From SAR86 cluster bacterium SAR86E (GTDB lineage: Bacteria; Pseudomonadota; Gammaproteobacteria; Magnimaribacterales; D2472): DNA of 44,762 nt. Position 1 is the stretch's first letter. Each line of letters starts with the position of its first letter. Made by a program: the position numbers and the translations under genes. This document shows, piece by piece, positions 8,800-17,735 of the stretch. Under the pieces are notes generated by a model. It saw nothing but the letters and a program-made list of their open reading frames with translations, searched no databases and was not told the origin of the DNA. The stretch lies in contig AMWX01000009.1 of the NCBI GenBank assembly GCA_000307935.1, positions 1 through 44,762 on the forward strand. The letters are read 5' to 3'.

Positions 8800-9824
8800 T
8801 CTGAAGATCGGGCTGAAGCGCTTAGTTCTAATTCCTTAAATAAACCTGGGTGCTCCTCGGATAGTTCCGCCAAGTCTGACTTAGTTAATTCAAGCAATTT
8901 TGTGTCATCTGCTGCTGTAATTGTAGCGTTCCTCGGGGCGTTACCGAGCAGACCCATTTCTCCAAAATAATCACCTGCTACTAAATAAACTGGCTTCTCA
9001 ATTTCAACTTTAACTTTTCCATATTCAATAATGAACATGGAATCAGCTTCATCACCCTTAGAAAAAATTGTTTCATGTTCACTGACTAAAACAACTTCAA
9101 GCTTTTCATTGATTTTTCCAACTGCCCCTATAGGTAATTCCTGAAATAATGGAACAGAGGCAATAGCTTCGAAGCTAACTAAAAAATTCTTTTTTTGAAT
9201 TTCCTCATAATAAGCAGAAGCAAGTATGGCTGCAGGCAGTGCAAACATCCCAATACCAACCAGCATTGTTAGACTGGCTAATAATTTACCCAAATCAGTC
9301 ATTGGAACCACATCACCATAACCAACGGTGGTAAGTGTAGCTATGCCCCACCACATGGTAGAAGGAATACTACCAAACACATCTGGCTGAACTGAAGATT
9401 CTAAAAAATAGATAAAAGTAGAGACAACCAACAAGATTGAGAGGACCATAATTTGTGATCCCATCAAAGCATTTCTTTGCTTAATAATTGTATTTATTAA
9501 TGTATTGGTAGGTAATAAAAATCTTGATTGGCTAAAAATATCAAATAATCTGAATAAGCGCAGTATTCTTAGATCATAAACAGAAAATAAAACTTGATTA
9601 ATTAGAACCAGTGCATCCAGCGAAAGAAGAACAGAGATTCTACGCTCAACAAAAACTCTCAAGATAAACTCAATTCCAAAGATTCCGATTGATATCCAAT
9701 ATAAAAATTGAAGGATAGGAATCTCAAGCGCAAAATAACCAGCGCTGGATACAATTTGATGGAAAATATTTATAACAATAATTAGTCCAAAAAACTTATT
9801 GCACGTATCTAATATTTTTTTCAT
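8796..9824 (-). CDS. voltage-gated-type K+ channel with cyclic-nucleotide-binding domain
   Basis: The protein has six membrane helices. The fourth has regularly spaced arginines (LRILRLFRLF), a voltage-sensor pattern. The pore carries the K+ selectivity filter TVGYGD. The C-terminus is a cNMP-binding domain with the phosphate-binding cassette FGEMGLLGNAPRNATI; its key Glu and Arg (289 and 298 from this start) are intact. This matches the bacterial MloK1/SthK-type CNG channels. I chose the ATG at 9822-9824 (342 residues) because a TATAAT box lies 6 bases upstream; a TTG at 9872 would add 16 residues. The gene converges on the cyclase-MscS operon, so cAMP from the CHASE2 cyclase could gate it (inference). 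Confidence 0.9.
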   Translation of the reverse strand: MKKILDTCNKFFGLIIVINIFHQIVSSAGYFALEIPILQFLYWISIGIFGIEFILRVFVERRISVLLSLDALVLINQVLFSVYDLRILRLFRLFDIFSQSRFLLPTNTLINTIIKQRNALMGSQIMVLSILLVVSTFIYFLESSVQPDVFGSIPSTMWWGIATLTTVGYGDVVPMTDLGKLLASLTMLVGIGMFALPAAILASAYYEEIQKKNFLVSFEAIASVPLFQELPIGAVGKINEKLEVVLVSEHETIFSKGDEADSMFIIEYGKVKVEIEKPVYLVAGDYFGEMGLLGNAPRNATITAADDTKLLELTKSDLAELSEEHPGLFKELELSASARSSD

Positions 9825-9830
9825 AGTGAA

Positions 9831-9836
9831 ATTATA
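9831..9836 (-). promoter_or_regulatory. -10 box of the K+ channel gene
   Basis: TATAAT on the minus strand lies 6 bases upstream of the ATG at 9824, with no Shine-Dalgarno. It supports the ATG over the TTG at 9872 and predicts a leaderless mRNA. Confidence 0.45.
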
Positions 9837-9950
9837 ACTTGAGTCTGCATTATAAAAAATTAACTCGCGCAATTATAATAATCATTATTTAATGTATTTA
9901 TTTGTTAGGATGATCATTGCTATGAATCAAATAAAGGAAAAGGTATAAGT

Positions 9951-11717
9951 ATGTCAGATCAAGCAATTCTTTCATGTACCTTAGTGGTATTGATGGGTCT
10001 TCTTATCTGGGGTAAGTGGCGCTATGACGCTGTTACTTTAATCTGCCTAGCCTCACTGGTTCTCTTTGGGATAGTCCCAGCAGAAAATGCCTTTTCTGGC
10101 TTTGGGCATCCAGCAGTAATTACAGTTGCATTGGTTTTATTAATCAGTAGAGGTCTGCAAGAAGCAGGAATGGTCAGTTTAGCTGGAAACTTCATTTCTA
10201 GAATGACTTTGGGTGAAAATCAGTTTTTAATTATGATTATGGTGGTAGCAGCATTTCTGTCATCCTTTATGAATAACATTGGAGCCATGGCTCTCCTTTT
10301 ACCAATTACTCTTTCTGCATGTCAAAAAATGGAATGGAATCCTTCGAAGTTTCTTATGCCATTAGCTTTTGCAAGTATTCTTGGAGGGATGAATACAGTC
10401 ATTGGAACGCCTCCAAATATTATTATTGCCCAGTATAGACAAGAATACACCGGGGTTACTTTCAACTTTTTTGATTATTCTTTCGTTGGCTTAGCCGTAA
10501 GTATCCTAGGCGTTTTATTTATTGCATTGATAGGTTTTAGGCTGGTAAAGATCAGAGATAATGCTGCTGACACCACTAGGTTAATTGATCTTAAAAATTA
10601 TCTTTTTGAAGTAACTGTAAAGGATGACAGCAAAGCAATTGGCATGAGATTGTCAGAGATAAAAAAAATATCTGGGCCAGAAACGGAAGTCCTCGGCATG
10701 GTAAATGATTCAGGAGGAGTTTCCAGAGTTTCAATGGGTAGAAAAATTCAACCCGGTCAAATTTTAGTAATTAAAACCTCGCCTGATGATATTTCTTCGA
10801 TTCAAGAGACTCTGGGGTTTGAAATAGCAGATGACTTGGTAACTGTTAAAGAATCTGATCTTGCAGAAATTGAAGTCATGGTAACAGCAGGCTCTAGGCT
10901 TGTTGGCAGGAAACATGACTTCCTTAAAAGGCTGGCGTCAGATGATTTGGCATTGCTTGGATTATGGAGACAAGGCGCAAAATTTAGAACTAGATTAGCC
11001 AGAGAAGCATTCAAAGTTGGAGATGTTTTGCTTTTAGGTGTAAGGACAATTGATGATGAAGGAGTCAAAGAGCGTATCAAACATCTTGGCTTAATGCCTT
11101 TGATGGAAAGAGATCTGCAAACGATACCAAGTCGCAGTCGTTTACTTAAAAGTTTAATATTTTTTGGCTTAGCAATTGGATTAACTGCGTTTAATGTAAT
11201 GGATATTGTGGTGGCATTTTTATTGTGTGTCATAGCCTTTATATCCATTAAAGTTTTGAATGGTAATTTGTATAGAAATATAGAATGGCCTGTTGTGGTT
11301 ATGCTGGCGGCAATGATTCCAGTGGGACAAGCACTAGAAACCTCAGGGATTTCATTAAACATTGCTAATTTTATTACAGCTACCACCGATGGCTTGCCTT
11401 TGCCTTGGTTAATTTTGATGGTGCTTGTAATTACCATGTTTGTTTCAGATATTGTTAATAATGCAGCAACTGCTGTAATTATGGCTCCCATAGCAGCCAA
11501 TCTTGCCCTGCAAGTTGGTCAGCCGGTTGAACCCTTTTTAATGGCCGTAGCGGTAGGAGCAAGCTGTGCATTTCTCTCGCCCATCGGACACCAATGTAAT
11601 ACTTTGGTAATGGCACCTGGAAACTATAAATTTGGAGATTACTGGCGCCTAGGTTTACCCTTAGAATGCGTTATCGTTGCGATCTCAATCCCGATGATCT
11701 TATTCGTATGGACTTAA
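9951..11717 (+). CDS. SLC13/DASS-type anion permease with RCK_C (TrkA-C) domains
   Basis: The protein has 588 residues. Two blocks of membrane helices, about 5-200 and 395-588, flank a soluble insert of about 215-385. The insert looks like two TrkA-C/RCK_C domains (repeats around IGMRLSEIKK and LVGRKHDFLK). The membrane halves carry the inverted-repeat signatures NNIGAMALLLPIT and NNAATAVIMAPIA with GTPPNIII, typical of the ArsB/CitT superfamily. Such proteins take up sulfate, dicarboxylates or related anions with Na+; the substrate cannot be read here. The start has a good Shine-Dalgarno (AAAGGAAAAGG). The gene ends 2 bases before the convergent homocysteine methyltransferase gene. Confidence 0.88.
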   Translation: MSDQAILSCTLVVLMGLLIWGKWRYDAVTLICLASLVLFGIVPAENAFSGFGHPAVITVALVLLISRGLQEAGMVSLAGNFISRMTLGENQFLIMIMVVAAFLSSFMNNIGAMALLLPITLSACQKMEWNPSKFLMPLAFASILGGMNTVIGTPPNIIIAQYRQEYTGVTFNFFDYSFVGLAVSILGVLFIALIGFRLVKIRDNAADTTRLIDLKNYLFEVTVKDDSKAIGMRLSEIKKISGPETEVLGMVNDSGGVSRVSMGRKIQPGQILVIKTSPDDISSIQETLGFEIADDLVTVKESDLAEIEVMVTAGSRLVGRKHDFLKRLASDDLALLGLWRQGAKFRTRLAREAFKVGDVLLLGVRTIDDEGVKERIKHLGLMPLMERDLQTIPSRSRLLKSLIFFGLAIGLTAFNVMDIVVAFLLCVIAFISIKVLNGNLYRNIEWPVVVMLAAMIPVGQALETSGISLNIANFITATTDGLPLPWLILMVLVITMFVSDIVNNAATAVIMAPIAANLALQVGQPVEPFLMAVAVGASCAFLSPIGHQCNTLVMAPGNYKFGDYWRLGLPLECVIVAISIPMILFVWT

Positions 11718-11719
11718 AC

Positions 11720-12616
11720 TTAAGATCTTAGCTCTGCTATTTTTTTGATGTGATCTGGAGTTGTTGTACAGCACCCACCTACAATTTTGCAGCCCATAGC
11801 GATCCATTTCTTTGCAAATTCAGCATATTCATCAGAAGAAATTTCGGTCTGATGATGATAGTGAACTTCACTTATATTTTCATAGCTTTCTAATTGTTTT
11901 TCTCTTGATGTGTGTATGGAGGAGTTTGCATAAACTCCGATGTTAGATGCAACAGACTTTAAAATTTCCAATGACTCAGTAATTAAGTCAGCATGTGCAC
12001 AATTGATCAACTGGCAATCTAAATTAAATTTTGAAACTGACTTTGCAGCCTGTATTAACTCCTCTCCTGAAGGAATCAGCGATGGATTTAAACCTCTGGT
12101 ATTCCAACTCAGCCAAACTTTTTTAAAATGCTGCGACGCAACATCAGCAGCAATCTCGCCTTCAAAAATTGATGCCATTGTTTCACACAGTATTGCATCA
12201 ACCCTGCCTTTATAGATCTCTGCAAGAGTCTCGTAAAAACTCTCCACTTCGCTCTTATTGGGCGTAAGGTCTGGTCTAAAGGAAACATTAATTGGTGGAA
12301 AGCATCCAGCAATCATAATATCTTTTCCTGATTGTTTTACTGCCCTTTCTGCCAATGTTAAAGCAATTTCGCTAAGTTCTTTGTAGTCAAATTTAGATTG
12401 CTTGTCTTTAAGAATTAATGGCGTGGCATAATAATTGCTAGTGGTAATTACAGTGCTGCCCGCCTCTATGCTGTCTTTATGAATTTCAACAATTAGATCA
12501 GGCTCATCAATAATTGCTTGAGCAGACCATATAGAGTTAGTCCAGTCCGGCAAATCAAAACCTTTTCGTTTTAACTCACTACCAAGACCGCAATCTAAAA
12601 TATATAAGTCACTCAA
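11720..12616 (-). CDS. mmuM: homocysteine S-methyltransferase family protein
   Basis: The protein has about 298 residues. The zinc-binding cysteines of the family are present: one in LINCAH and the pair in GGCCTTTPDHI near the C-terminus. The N-terminus LDCGLGSELKRKG matches the usual DGGxGTELxxRG, with Cys in place of the first Gly. The enzyme methylates homocysteine to methionine, typically from S-methylmethionine or SAM. The start is uncertain: a TTG at 12616 follows GGGGGAG closely, while a TTG at 12640 (306 residues) has no ribosome-binding site. The alpha/beta hydrolase gene lies about 60 bases upstream in the same direction. The symbol reflects the family, not proven substrate use. Confidence 0.82.
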   Translation of the reverse strand: MSDLYILDCGLGSELKRKGFDLPDWTNSIWSAQAIIDEPDLIVEIHKDSIEAGSTVITTSNYYATPLILKDKQSKFDYKELSEIALTLAERAVKQSGKDIMIAGCFPPINVSFRPDLTPNKSEVESFYETLAEIYKGRVDAILCETMASIFEGEIAADVASQHFKKVWLSWNTRGLNPSLIPSGEELIQAAKSVSKFNLDCQLINCAHADLITESLEILKSVASNIGVYANSSIHTSREKQLESYENISEVHYHHQTEISSDEYAEFAKKWIAMGCKIVGGCCTTTPDHIKKIAELRS

Positions 12617-12679
12617 TATCTCCCCCTTTTTTTCAATCAATAAAACAATCTATTGATATCTTAACTAGAAAAAAATACT

Positions 12680-13408
12680 TTAGACAAGAGATGCAATTAA
12701 ATTACTTAACTCTGCAGGATTTTCAAAAAATGGAAAATGTCCAACATCCTCCATTTCATATATTGTGCTTGGTATCTGACTTGTAAAATTTTTGACCTCT
12801 TTTAAATTTACTAACTTATCCTTACTGCCCAAAATAATAGAAAGTGGTAAATTTAAGTTTTTGAGACTATCCATATCAAGCTTGTAATCATTGCAAGCCT
12901 TAAGATCATTAAACATAACAGCATTGTTCTTCTCTGGAAAAATATTTTTCATACCCAATAACTTTCTATGTAAGCCGTATTTAATAATAAAATCAGCTGC
13001 AAGAGCATTACTAGCCTGTGCCTTTGCGAGCAAAACATCAGACACTGCAGTAGGATAAATGCTGTTCAGTAAAATAATGGACTTAGGCAAGAAATTATTG
13101 CTCACAACCATGTCCAAGGCTATCAAACCACCCATACTATGACCGCACAAATATAAATTCTCTAAATTCAAATCTTCTAATGCGCTTACTAAAAATTTAC
13201 TATATGAACTAATGTTATTGCTTGATATGCCTTGTGAATTGCCATGTCCGGGCAAATCAATCACTAAGGGCTTGTTAAATTCTGCATGAGGGAGATTCAA
13301 AGCCCTAATAAATCTGTGATCCATGCCAGCACCAGGGATAAACAGAATAGATATTTTCTTCTCATCAATGAGATCAAAATTATGAAAATATGTTGAAACT
13401 TGATTCAT
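12680..13408 (-). CDS. alpha/beta hydrolase
   Basis: The protein has 242 residues and the alpha/beta hydrolase fold. It has the nucleophile elbow GHSMGG, a late-strand Asp (GSKDKLV) and the catalytic His in VGHFPFFENP, plus an N-terminal FIPGAGMDH oxyanion region and DLPGHG. There is no signal peptide, so it is cytosolic. The substrate is unknown; small esters or lactones are typical. The start is the ATG at 13406-13408, with a CATAAT box 6 bases upstream and no Shine-Dalgarno. It lies downstream of tRNA-Val on the same strand and upstream of the homocysteine methyltransferase gene. Confidence 0.85.
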   Translation of the reverse strand: MNQVSTYFHNFDLIDEKKISILFIPGAGMDHRFIRALNLPHAEFNKPLVIDLPGHGNSQGISSNNISSYSKFLVSALEDLNLENLYLCGHSMGGLIALDMVVSNNFLPKSIILLNSIYPTAVSDVLLAKAQASNALAADFIIKYGLHRKLLGMKNIFPEKNNAVMFNDLKACNDYKLDMDSLKNLNLPLSIILGSKDKLVNLKEVKNFTSQIPSTIYEMEDVGHFPFFENPAELSNLIASLV

Positions 13409-13414
13409 TGATTA

Positions 13415-13420
13415 ATTATG
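13415..13420 (-). promoter_or_regulatory. -10-like box of the alpha/beta hydrolase gene
   Basis: CATAAT on the minus strand (five of six matches to TATAAT) lies 6 bases upstream of the ATG. The -35 is weak. Confidence 0.35.
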
Positions 13421-13469
13421 TGTGATTTTGTATCGATGATTGTATGAGATTAAATTAAATCTAACAAAG

Positions 13470-13548
13470 TGGTAGACCCGAATGGACTCGAACCATCGAC
13501 CTTCGCAATGTCAATGCGACGCTCTAACCAAAACTGAGCTACGGGTCT
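13470..13548 (-). tRNA. tRNA-Val(GAC)
   Basis: A full cloverleaf folds on the minus strand. The acceptor is AGACCCG/CGGGTCT, the D arm is GCTC/GAGC, and the anticodon stem TCGCA/TGCGA closes the loop TTGACAT with anticodon GAC. The T arm is GATGG-TTCGAGT-CCATT. The 3' CCA is encoded (13470-13472). Confidence 0.95.
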
Positions 13549-13562
13549 AAAAATCTTTCAGT

Positions 13563-13568
13563 ATTATA
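13563..13568 (-). promoter_or_regulatory. -10 box of tRNA-Val
   Basis: TATAAT on the minus strand lies 14 bases from the mature 5' end of the tRNA, giving the expected short leader. It is a useful internal reference for the boxes that lie 5-7 bases from start codons. Confidence 0.55.
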
Positions 13569-13645
13569 CAGCTAGTCCAAAAATTTAATAAGCCTGAATT
13601 AAGGCGTTGTGAAAAAATCTTGATGAGCTAATTTAAAAGCAGTTT

Positions 13646-13921
13646 CTATTTACAAGAGTTATAGATATCAAAAAAATCTAATTGTAAATCTAAAAAATTA
13701 GCGTATTTATTAAAGTATTGAAGGGCAAAAACTCTTGCTGGAAAAACAGAATAATCTCCCGATTCAATTGCTTTAATATAATTAACATTAATGAAGGTCT
13801 CGGAGGCAACTTGAAATTCTGATAATGATAATAATGCTCTTCTGTCTTTAAAAAGCTTACCGATTTTGCAAGTATGAGCAGATCTCAGACTTGGCTTTGC
13901 ATGTATTTCGTTTAACTGCAT
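13646..13921 (-). CDS. stand-alone RodZ-like helix-turn-helix protein
   Basis: The protein has 91 residues from the ATG at 13919-13921. An upstream ATG at 13984 would add 21 implausible Phe-rich residues. Residues of about 20-85 match the HTH_25 domain at the N-terminus of RodZ: spaced Gly/Leu/Arg, then LSLSEFQVA, YIKAIESGDYSVFPARVFAL and a final YFNKYANFL. Intact RodZ proteins (about 300 residues) continue with a basic stretch, one membrane helix and a periplasmic domain. All are absent here, and the gene stops after FFDIYNSCK. It could be a cytosolic HTH protein or a remnant. It lies between tRNA-Val and the exonuclease I gene. Confidence 0.65.
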   Translation of the reverse strand: MQLNEIHAKPSLRSAHTCKIGKLFKDRRALLSLSEFQVASETFINVNYIKAIESGDYSVFPARVFALQYFNKYANFLDLQLDFFDIYNSCK

Positions 13922-14017
13922 ATCAAAAAAACAAAAAAATCTAAAACGAACATTAAAGTATACATAAAAATGATAAAATGTCATTTTAATGATAAAAAAT
14001 TTGGTAAATTCTTACAG

Positions 14018-15421
14018 TCAATCTATTGCTATAGATCTTTGGGTCAAAAACTCTTTAGTTTCCTGAAGAATACGATGAGCTTCTTCGGTATTATCTTTCT
14101 CTAAAAGTTTATCCAGTTCGCCCATTATTTTGCTCATTGAACCCCAAGGACCTTCTTCATTCAATCTTTCGGTTATAAGGGCTTGATAACGTTGCATCAT
14201 ATCTTCCGGAGCATCTTGAGGGTAGAACTGGCAAATTAGTCTTTCAGCAAACAACCTATGTCGATCATCAGCAATATTACGACAAATCTTTATTCGCTCA
14301 ATAGCTGAATCAATGCGATGAAAATCCGCCATTAAGTCCTTATCTTCTTTGGATGGAAAGCCGCCAGCATATATCATTTGCTCAATATGATCATACTCAT
14401 TATTCCAATTATTAATTTTATCTGCCATGGCTTGACTGACCAAAGATTGAAAATCTATATTTTCTCTTACTTGCTTGGCTCTCTTTTCTAAAACATCGAA
14501 ATCAATATCAAAACACGCTTTATCTTTGATCATATCGCTTGGACAAATAGGAATTGTTTTATTGATTGCATATTTTTTAAATGGTCCTGATTTACCAGGT
14601 TTTTGAACCATGGAATAAATTTCTTGCGTATCTAAATCAAAAATTTCATCAGGATCAAAACTAAGATCAAAAAACATTAACTCATTTGGTGCTTTGCTAC
14701 CACATGGCACAACCGGATATCTGAATACTTCACGGCGAAATACTTCTCCAAGACCTAAGAATCCTGGTTTTTGCACGGCATCTTGAACTCCGGGCTTGGA
14801 AGCAATGCTGATAAAGAAATCAATCAACTCTGGTTTTTGTGCATTAATTATTTCAAGCAAGGAGATCATCAGTTTGCAATCAGCAATTGCATCATGGGCA
14901 TCGCCAATTTCAATTCCATTTGCTTCAGCTAAATCTGCCTGCTTCAAACTAATAGCTGGTCCTCCTTGATATAGAGGAATCTCTAGTAAATCTGAAAAAA
15001 ATGCTGCTACATTATTCATCATGAGCAGCAGATCTAGACGACTATTACCGTTAGTATTGGTTAGATAAGACTCAAATAGATTCCAATAAAACTGCCTTCT
15101 AATAAGCTCCTCATCATAAGCCATTCCATTGAATGTAATAAACACACCAGGCTCATCTATTGTCCACTGCCGCCATTGACGATTAAGATCTCTCATCATT
15201 TCGTAGTGAGAAATATTTGAATTAAACAAATGAGTTTTTTTATTTGTAACCATCGCCATCGGATGAGGAATTGCCCAAGGCAATGGAGCGCAACCTAGGT
15301 TTTGTTCATCTTGAATTTCTAAATTACGATTTGCACGAATTGATCCACACTGAAGAATCTGAGCAAAATCTTTGATCAGCCCAGTTGTCTCGGTGTCGTA
15401 AAAAATTAAGTTATTTGCCAA
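14018..15421 (-). CDS. sbcB: exodeoxyribonuclease I
   Basis: The protein has 467 residues, against about 475 in E. coli. The N-terminal DnaQ/DEDD exonuclease domain has DTET with D9 and E11. Further landmarks are FNGMAYDEELIRRQFYWN, NSRLDLLLMM and HDAIADCKLM with the last catalytic His and Asp. The SH3-like and C-terminal helical domains follow, as in ExoI. The enzyme degrades single-stranded DNA 3' to 5' in recombination and mismatch repair. It starts 8 bases after the stop of the acyl-CoA dehydrogenase gene and is probably co-transcribed with it. Confidence 0.93.
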   Translation of the reverse strand: MANNLIFYDTETTGLIKDFAQILQCGSIRANRNLEIQDEQNLGCAPLPWAIPHPMAMVTNKKTHLFNSNISHYEMMRDLNRQWRQWTIDEPGVFITFNGMAYDEELIRRQFYWNLFESYLTNTNGNSRLDLLLMMNNVAAFFSDLLEIPLYQGGPAISLKQADLAEANGIEIGDAHDAIADCKLMISLLEIINAQKPELIDFFISIASKPGVQDAVQKPGFLGLGEVFRREVFRYPVVPCGSKAPNELMFFDLSFDPDEIFDLDTQEIYSMVQKPGKSGPFKKYAINKTIPICPSDMIKDKACFDIDFDVLEKRAKQVRENIDFQSLVSQAMADKINNWNNEYDHIEQMIYAGGFPSKEDKDLMADFHRIDSAIERIKICRNIADDRHRLFAERLICQFYPQDAPEDMMQRYQALITERLNEEGPWGSMSKIMGELDKLLEKDNTEEAHRILQETKEFLTQRSIAID

Positions 15422-15429
15422 GTATGTTT

Positions 15430-16686
15430 CTATGACCTGCTAACATTTGAAGACTCTACCTTGGTTTTATCATAGTCTGAATATTTACCAAGTTCATACC
15501 TAGCAACTGATCTTCTGTGCACCTCATCAGGCCCATCTGCTAGTCGTAAAGTTCTCATCCCCGCATACATTCTTGCTAACGGGAACACCTGTGAGACTCC
15601 AGCACCACCATGCATTTGAATGGCTCGATCAATAACATCACAAACAATATTTGGAACAATTACCTTAATTTGAGCAATTTCACTTGCAGCAACTTTATTA
15701 CCAACCGTATCCATCATGTGCGCAGCCTGAAGCGTTAAAAGCCTTGCCATATTAAGCTCAATTCTTGAGTTAGCAATAATATCCATATTGCCCCCTAGCT
15801 GAGAAAGCGGCTTACCAAAAGCTACTCTACTTTGAGATCTTTCGCACATCATTTGTAACGCTCTTTCACCCAAGCCCACAGCTCTCATGCAGTGATGTAT
15901 TCTTCCGGGTCCTAAACGACCTTGTGCAATCTCAAAACCTCTTCCCTCACCAAGAATCATATTACTTTTTGGAACGCGCACATTTGTAAATTTAAGATGT
16001 GCATGGCCATGGGGAGCATCATCCCAACCAAATACTTCCATCATTTTTCTAACCTCAATTCCCTCAGAATCCATAGGAACAAGAATTTGAGAATGTCTTT
16101 TATGCCGCGGAGAATCTGGATCTTGATCAGTAACACACATAAAAACTATAATTTTACAACGAGGATCTCCTGCGCCAGATGTCCACCATTTCTCTCCATT
16201 AATTACGTATTCATCGCCATCAAGGACCGCTGTTGCAGCCATATTTGTTGCATCCGATGAAGCAACACCAGGCTCTGTCATTCCAAAAGCAGATCTTATT
16301 TCGCCAGCTAAAAGGGGTTTTAACCAAGTTTCTTTTTGCTCTTCTGAGCCGTAACGTTCTAAAACCTCCATGTTGCCAGTATCTGGTGCTGAACAATTGA
16401 AAACTTCTGAAGCAATCCCAACGGCACCCATTTTTTCTGCAAGGTGCGAATACTCAAAATTAGATAGGCCAGTACCAAATTCACCTTCGTAGCCAGGCAA
16501 GAAAAAATTCCATAGGCCCTCAGCCTTTGCTTTTGCCTTCATTTCTTCCATAACTGGAGGAACACACCAGCGACCACCCTCTTCAACTTGCTGTGCATAT
16601 GTTGCCTCATTTGGTCTAATTTCAGTATCAATAAACGCTGCAACTCTATCAAGAAATGCTTGAACTTCTGGCCTTAGATCTCTCAT
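15430..16686 (-). CDS. acyl-CoA dehydrogenase (ACAD10/11-like)
   Basis: The protein has 418 residues with a complete acyl-CoA dehydrogenase fold. The FAD region has [15 protein letters not shown] and [13 protein letters not shown]. The C-terminal helical domain has [16 protein letters not shown] and [12 protein letters not shown]. The last motif and the overall length fit the ACAD10/11 and FadE-like subfamily. It forms the alpha,beta double bond of an acyl-CoA, passing electrons to ETF. The start ATG follows AAGAGGAAAAATC, a clear Shine-Dalgarno. A divergent LysR gene 138 bases away may regulate it. The chain-length preference cannot be read. Confidence 0.93.
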   Translation of the reverse strand: MRDLRPEVQAFLDRVAAFIDTEIRPNEATYAQQVEEGGRWCVPPVMEEMKAKAKAEGLWNFFLPGYEGEFGTGLSNFEYSHLAEKMGAVGIASEVFNCSAPDTGNMEVLERYGSEEQKETWLKPLLAGEIRSAFGMTEPGVASSDATNMAATAVLDGDEYVINGEKWWTSGAGDPRCKIIVFMCVTDQDPDSPRHKRHSQILVPMDSEGIEVRKMMEVFGWDDAPHGHAHLKFTNVRVPKSNMILGEGRGFEIAQGRLGPGRIHHCMRAVGLGERALQMMCERSQSRVAFGKPLSQLGGNMDIIANSRIELNMARLLTLQAAHMMDTVGNKVAASEIAQIKVIVPNIVCDVIDRAIQMHGGAGVSQVFPLARMYAGMRTLRLADGPDEVHRRSVARYELGKYSDYDKTKVESSNVSRS

Positions 16687-16823
16687 GATTTTTCCTCTTA
16701 TTAATGGATGTTATTTATAATATAAGTATTGTGAATGTTATAAAATAACTTTATTATTAGTTACTAATTTGTAATAAACATAATAACTGCTACCAACTCG
16801 CAAAGCTATAGGGCTAAGTAAAA

Positions 16824-17735
16824 ATGAAAATAAGTACCTTTGATTTAAACCTGTTCGTTATTATGAATTCTATATATACCGAGGGCAGTCTTACTAAGGC
16901 TGCCGAAGTTGTGGGCATCACGCAACCTGCAGTATCTAATGCGCTTTCTCGATTAAGAGAGAAATTTGATGATGAGCTTTTTGTTAGAACTGGCAGCGGC
17001 ATGGTTCCGACGCAAAAAACTGAAAATATTATCAAGGACATTCAAAACGCTTTGCAACTCATGCAAAAAAGTGTAAATGAACCTGATGAGTTTAATCCAG
17101 CGACAAGCCAAAAAACTTTTAGAATATCTCTTGGAGATATCAATGAAGGTCGAATATTGGCGATCCTAATGAGTAAGATGGAAAAGCAAGCTCCCAATAT
17201 CAAACTTGAGTGCTATTATTCTGCTAGGGATCAAGTGCCTCATGCCTTGGCAACTAATGAACTAAGTTTTGCAGTTGACCCATTTATCCCTAATTCAAAA
17301 GATACAAATTCAATGAAAGTTTTCTCTGATCAATTTGTTGTTGCGCATCGTGCCAATCACCCTTTATCCAAAATATCAGAAATAACTTTAGATGAAATTT
17401 TAAAATTAAAATATATAAACATCTCAAATAGAAAAAGAGGCGCTTCTGTTGTAGAGATGGAAATGCAGAAAATGCAATTGCAACCTGAAATTGCTCTCAG
17501 GTCACAACATTATCAAATCACACCTGAAATAGTTCGATCAACGGATTTATGTCTATTATGCTCAGAGACTTTTGCTAAAAAACATGGGTTAAGCTATGTT
17601 GAAATCCCTATTCATGTCCCTCCTCTTGAACAATATTTAATTTGGCACAATAGCGATGACAATGATGGGTCTCACATATGGATGAGAAAGCTTATTATTG
17701 AGTCTTTTGAGGAAGTAAGCTCTGTCAAACTTTAG
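16824..17735 (+). CDS. LysR-family transcriptional regulator
   Basis: The protein has 303 residues. The N-terminal winged helix-turn-helix (about 6-65) reads LTKAAEVVGITQPAVSNALS with LREKFDDELFVR, a textbook LysR motif. The C-terminal substrate-binding domain (about 95-300) begins FRISLGDI. LysR proteins usually respond to a metabolite and act on a divergent neighbour, here the acyl-CoA dehydrogenase gene at 16686. The start lacks a Shine-Dalgarno. The 3' end overlaps the convergent methyltransferase gene by 11 bases. Confidence 0.93.
   Translation: MKISTFDLNLFVIMNSIYTEGSLTKAAEVVGITQPAVSNALSRLREKFDDELFVRTGSGMVPTQKTENIIKDIQNALQLMQKSVNEPDEFNPATSQKTFRISLGDINEGRILAILMSKMEKQAPNIKLECYYSARDQVPHALATNELSFAVDPFIPNSKDTNSMKVFSDQFVVAHRANHPLSKISEITLDEILKLKYINISNRKRGASVVEMEMQKMQLQPEIALRSQHYQITPEIVRSTDLCLLCSETFAKKHGLSYVEIPIHVPPLEQYLIWHNSDDNDGSHIWMRKLIIESFEEVSSVKL

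Noticed and set aside
4705-9824. An antiphage CBASS-type or cyclic-nucleotide defence system
   Set aside because: The cyclase is a CHASE2 class III enzyme, not a CD-NTase, and there is no Cap2/Cap3 partner, nuclease or phospholipase nearby. A sensory role is more likely.
9825-9872. TTG start for the K+ channel gene
   Set aside because: No ribosome-binding site, whereas the ATG at 9824 has a TATAAT box at the spacing seen in other genes.
13922-13984. Upstream start for the RodZ-like gene
   Set aside because: It adds a Phe/Tyr-rich leader typical of translated AT-rich promoter DNA. A TATCAT box 4 bases before it was noted, but the family pattern starts after the ATG at 13921.
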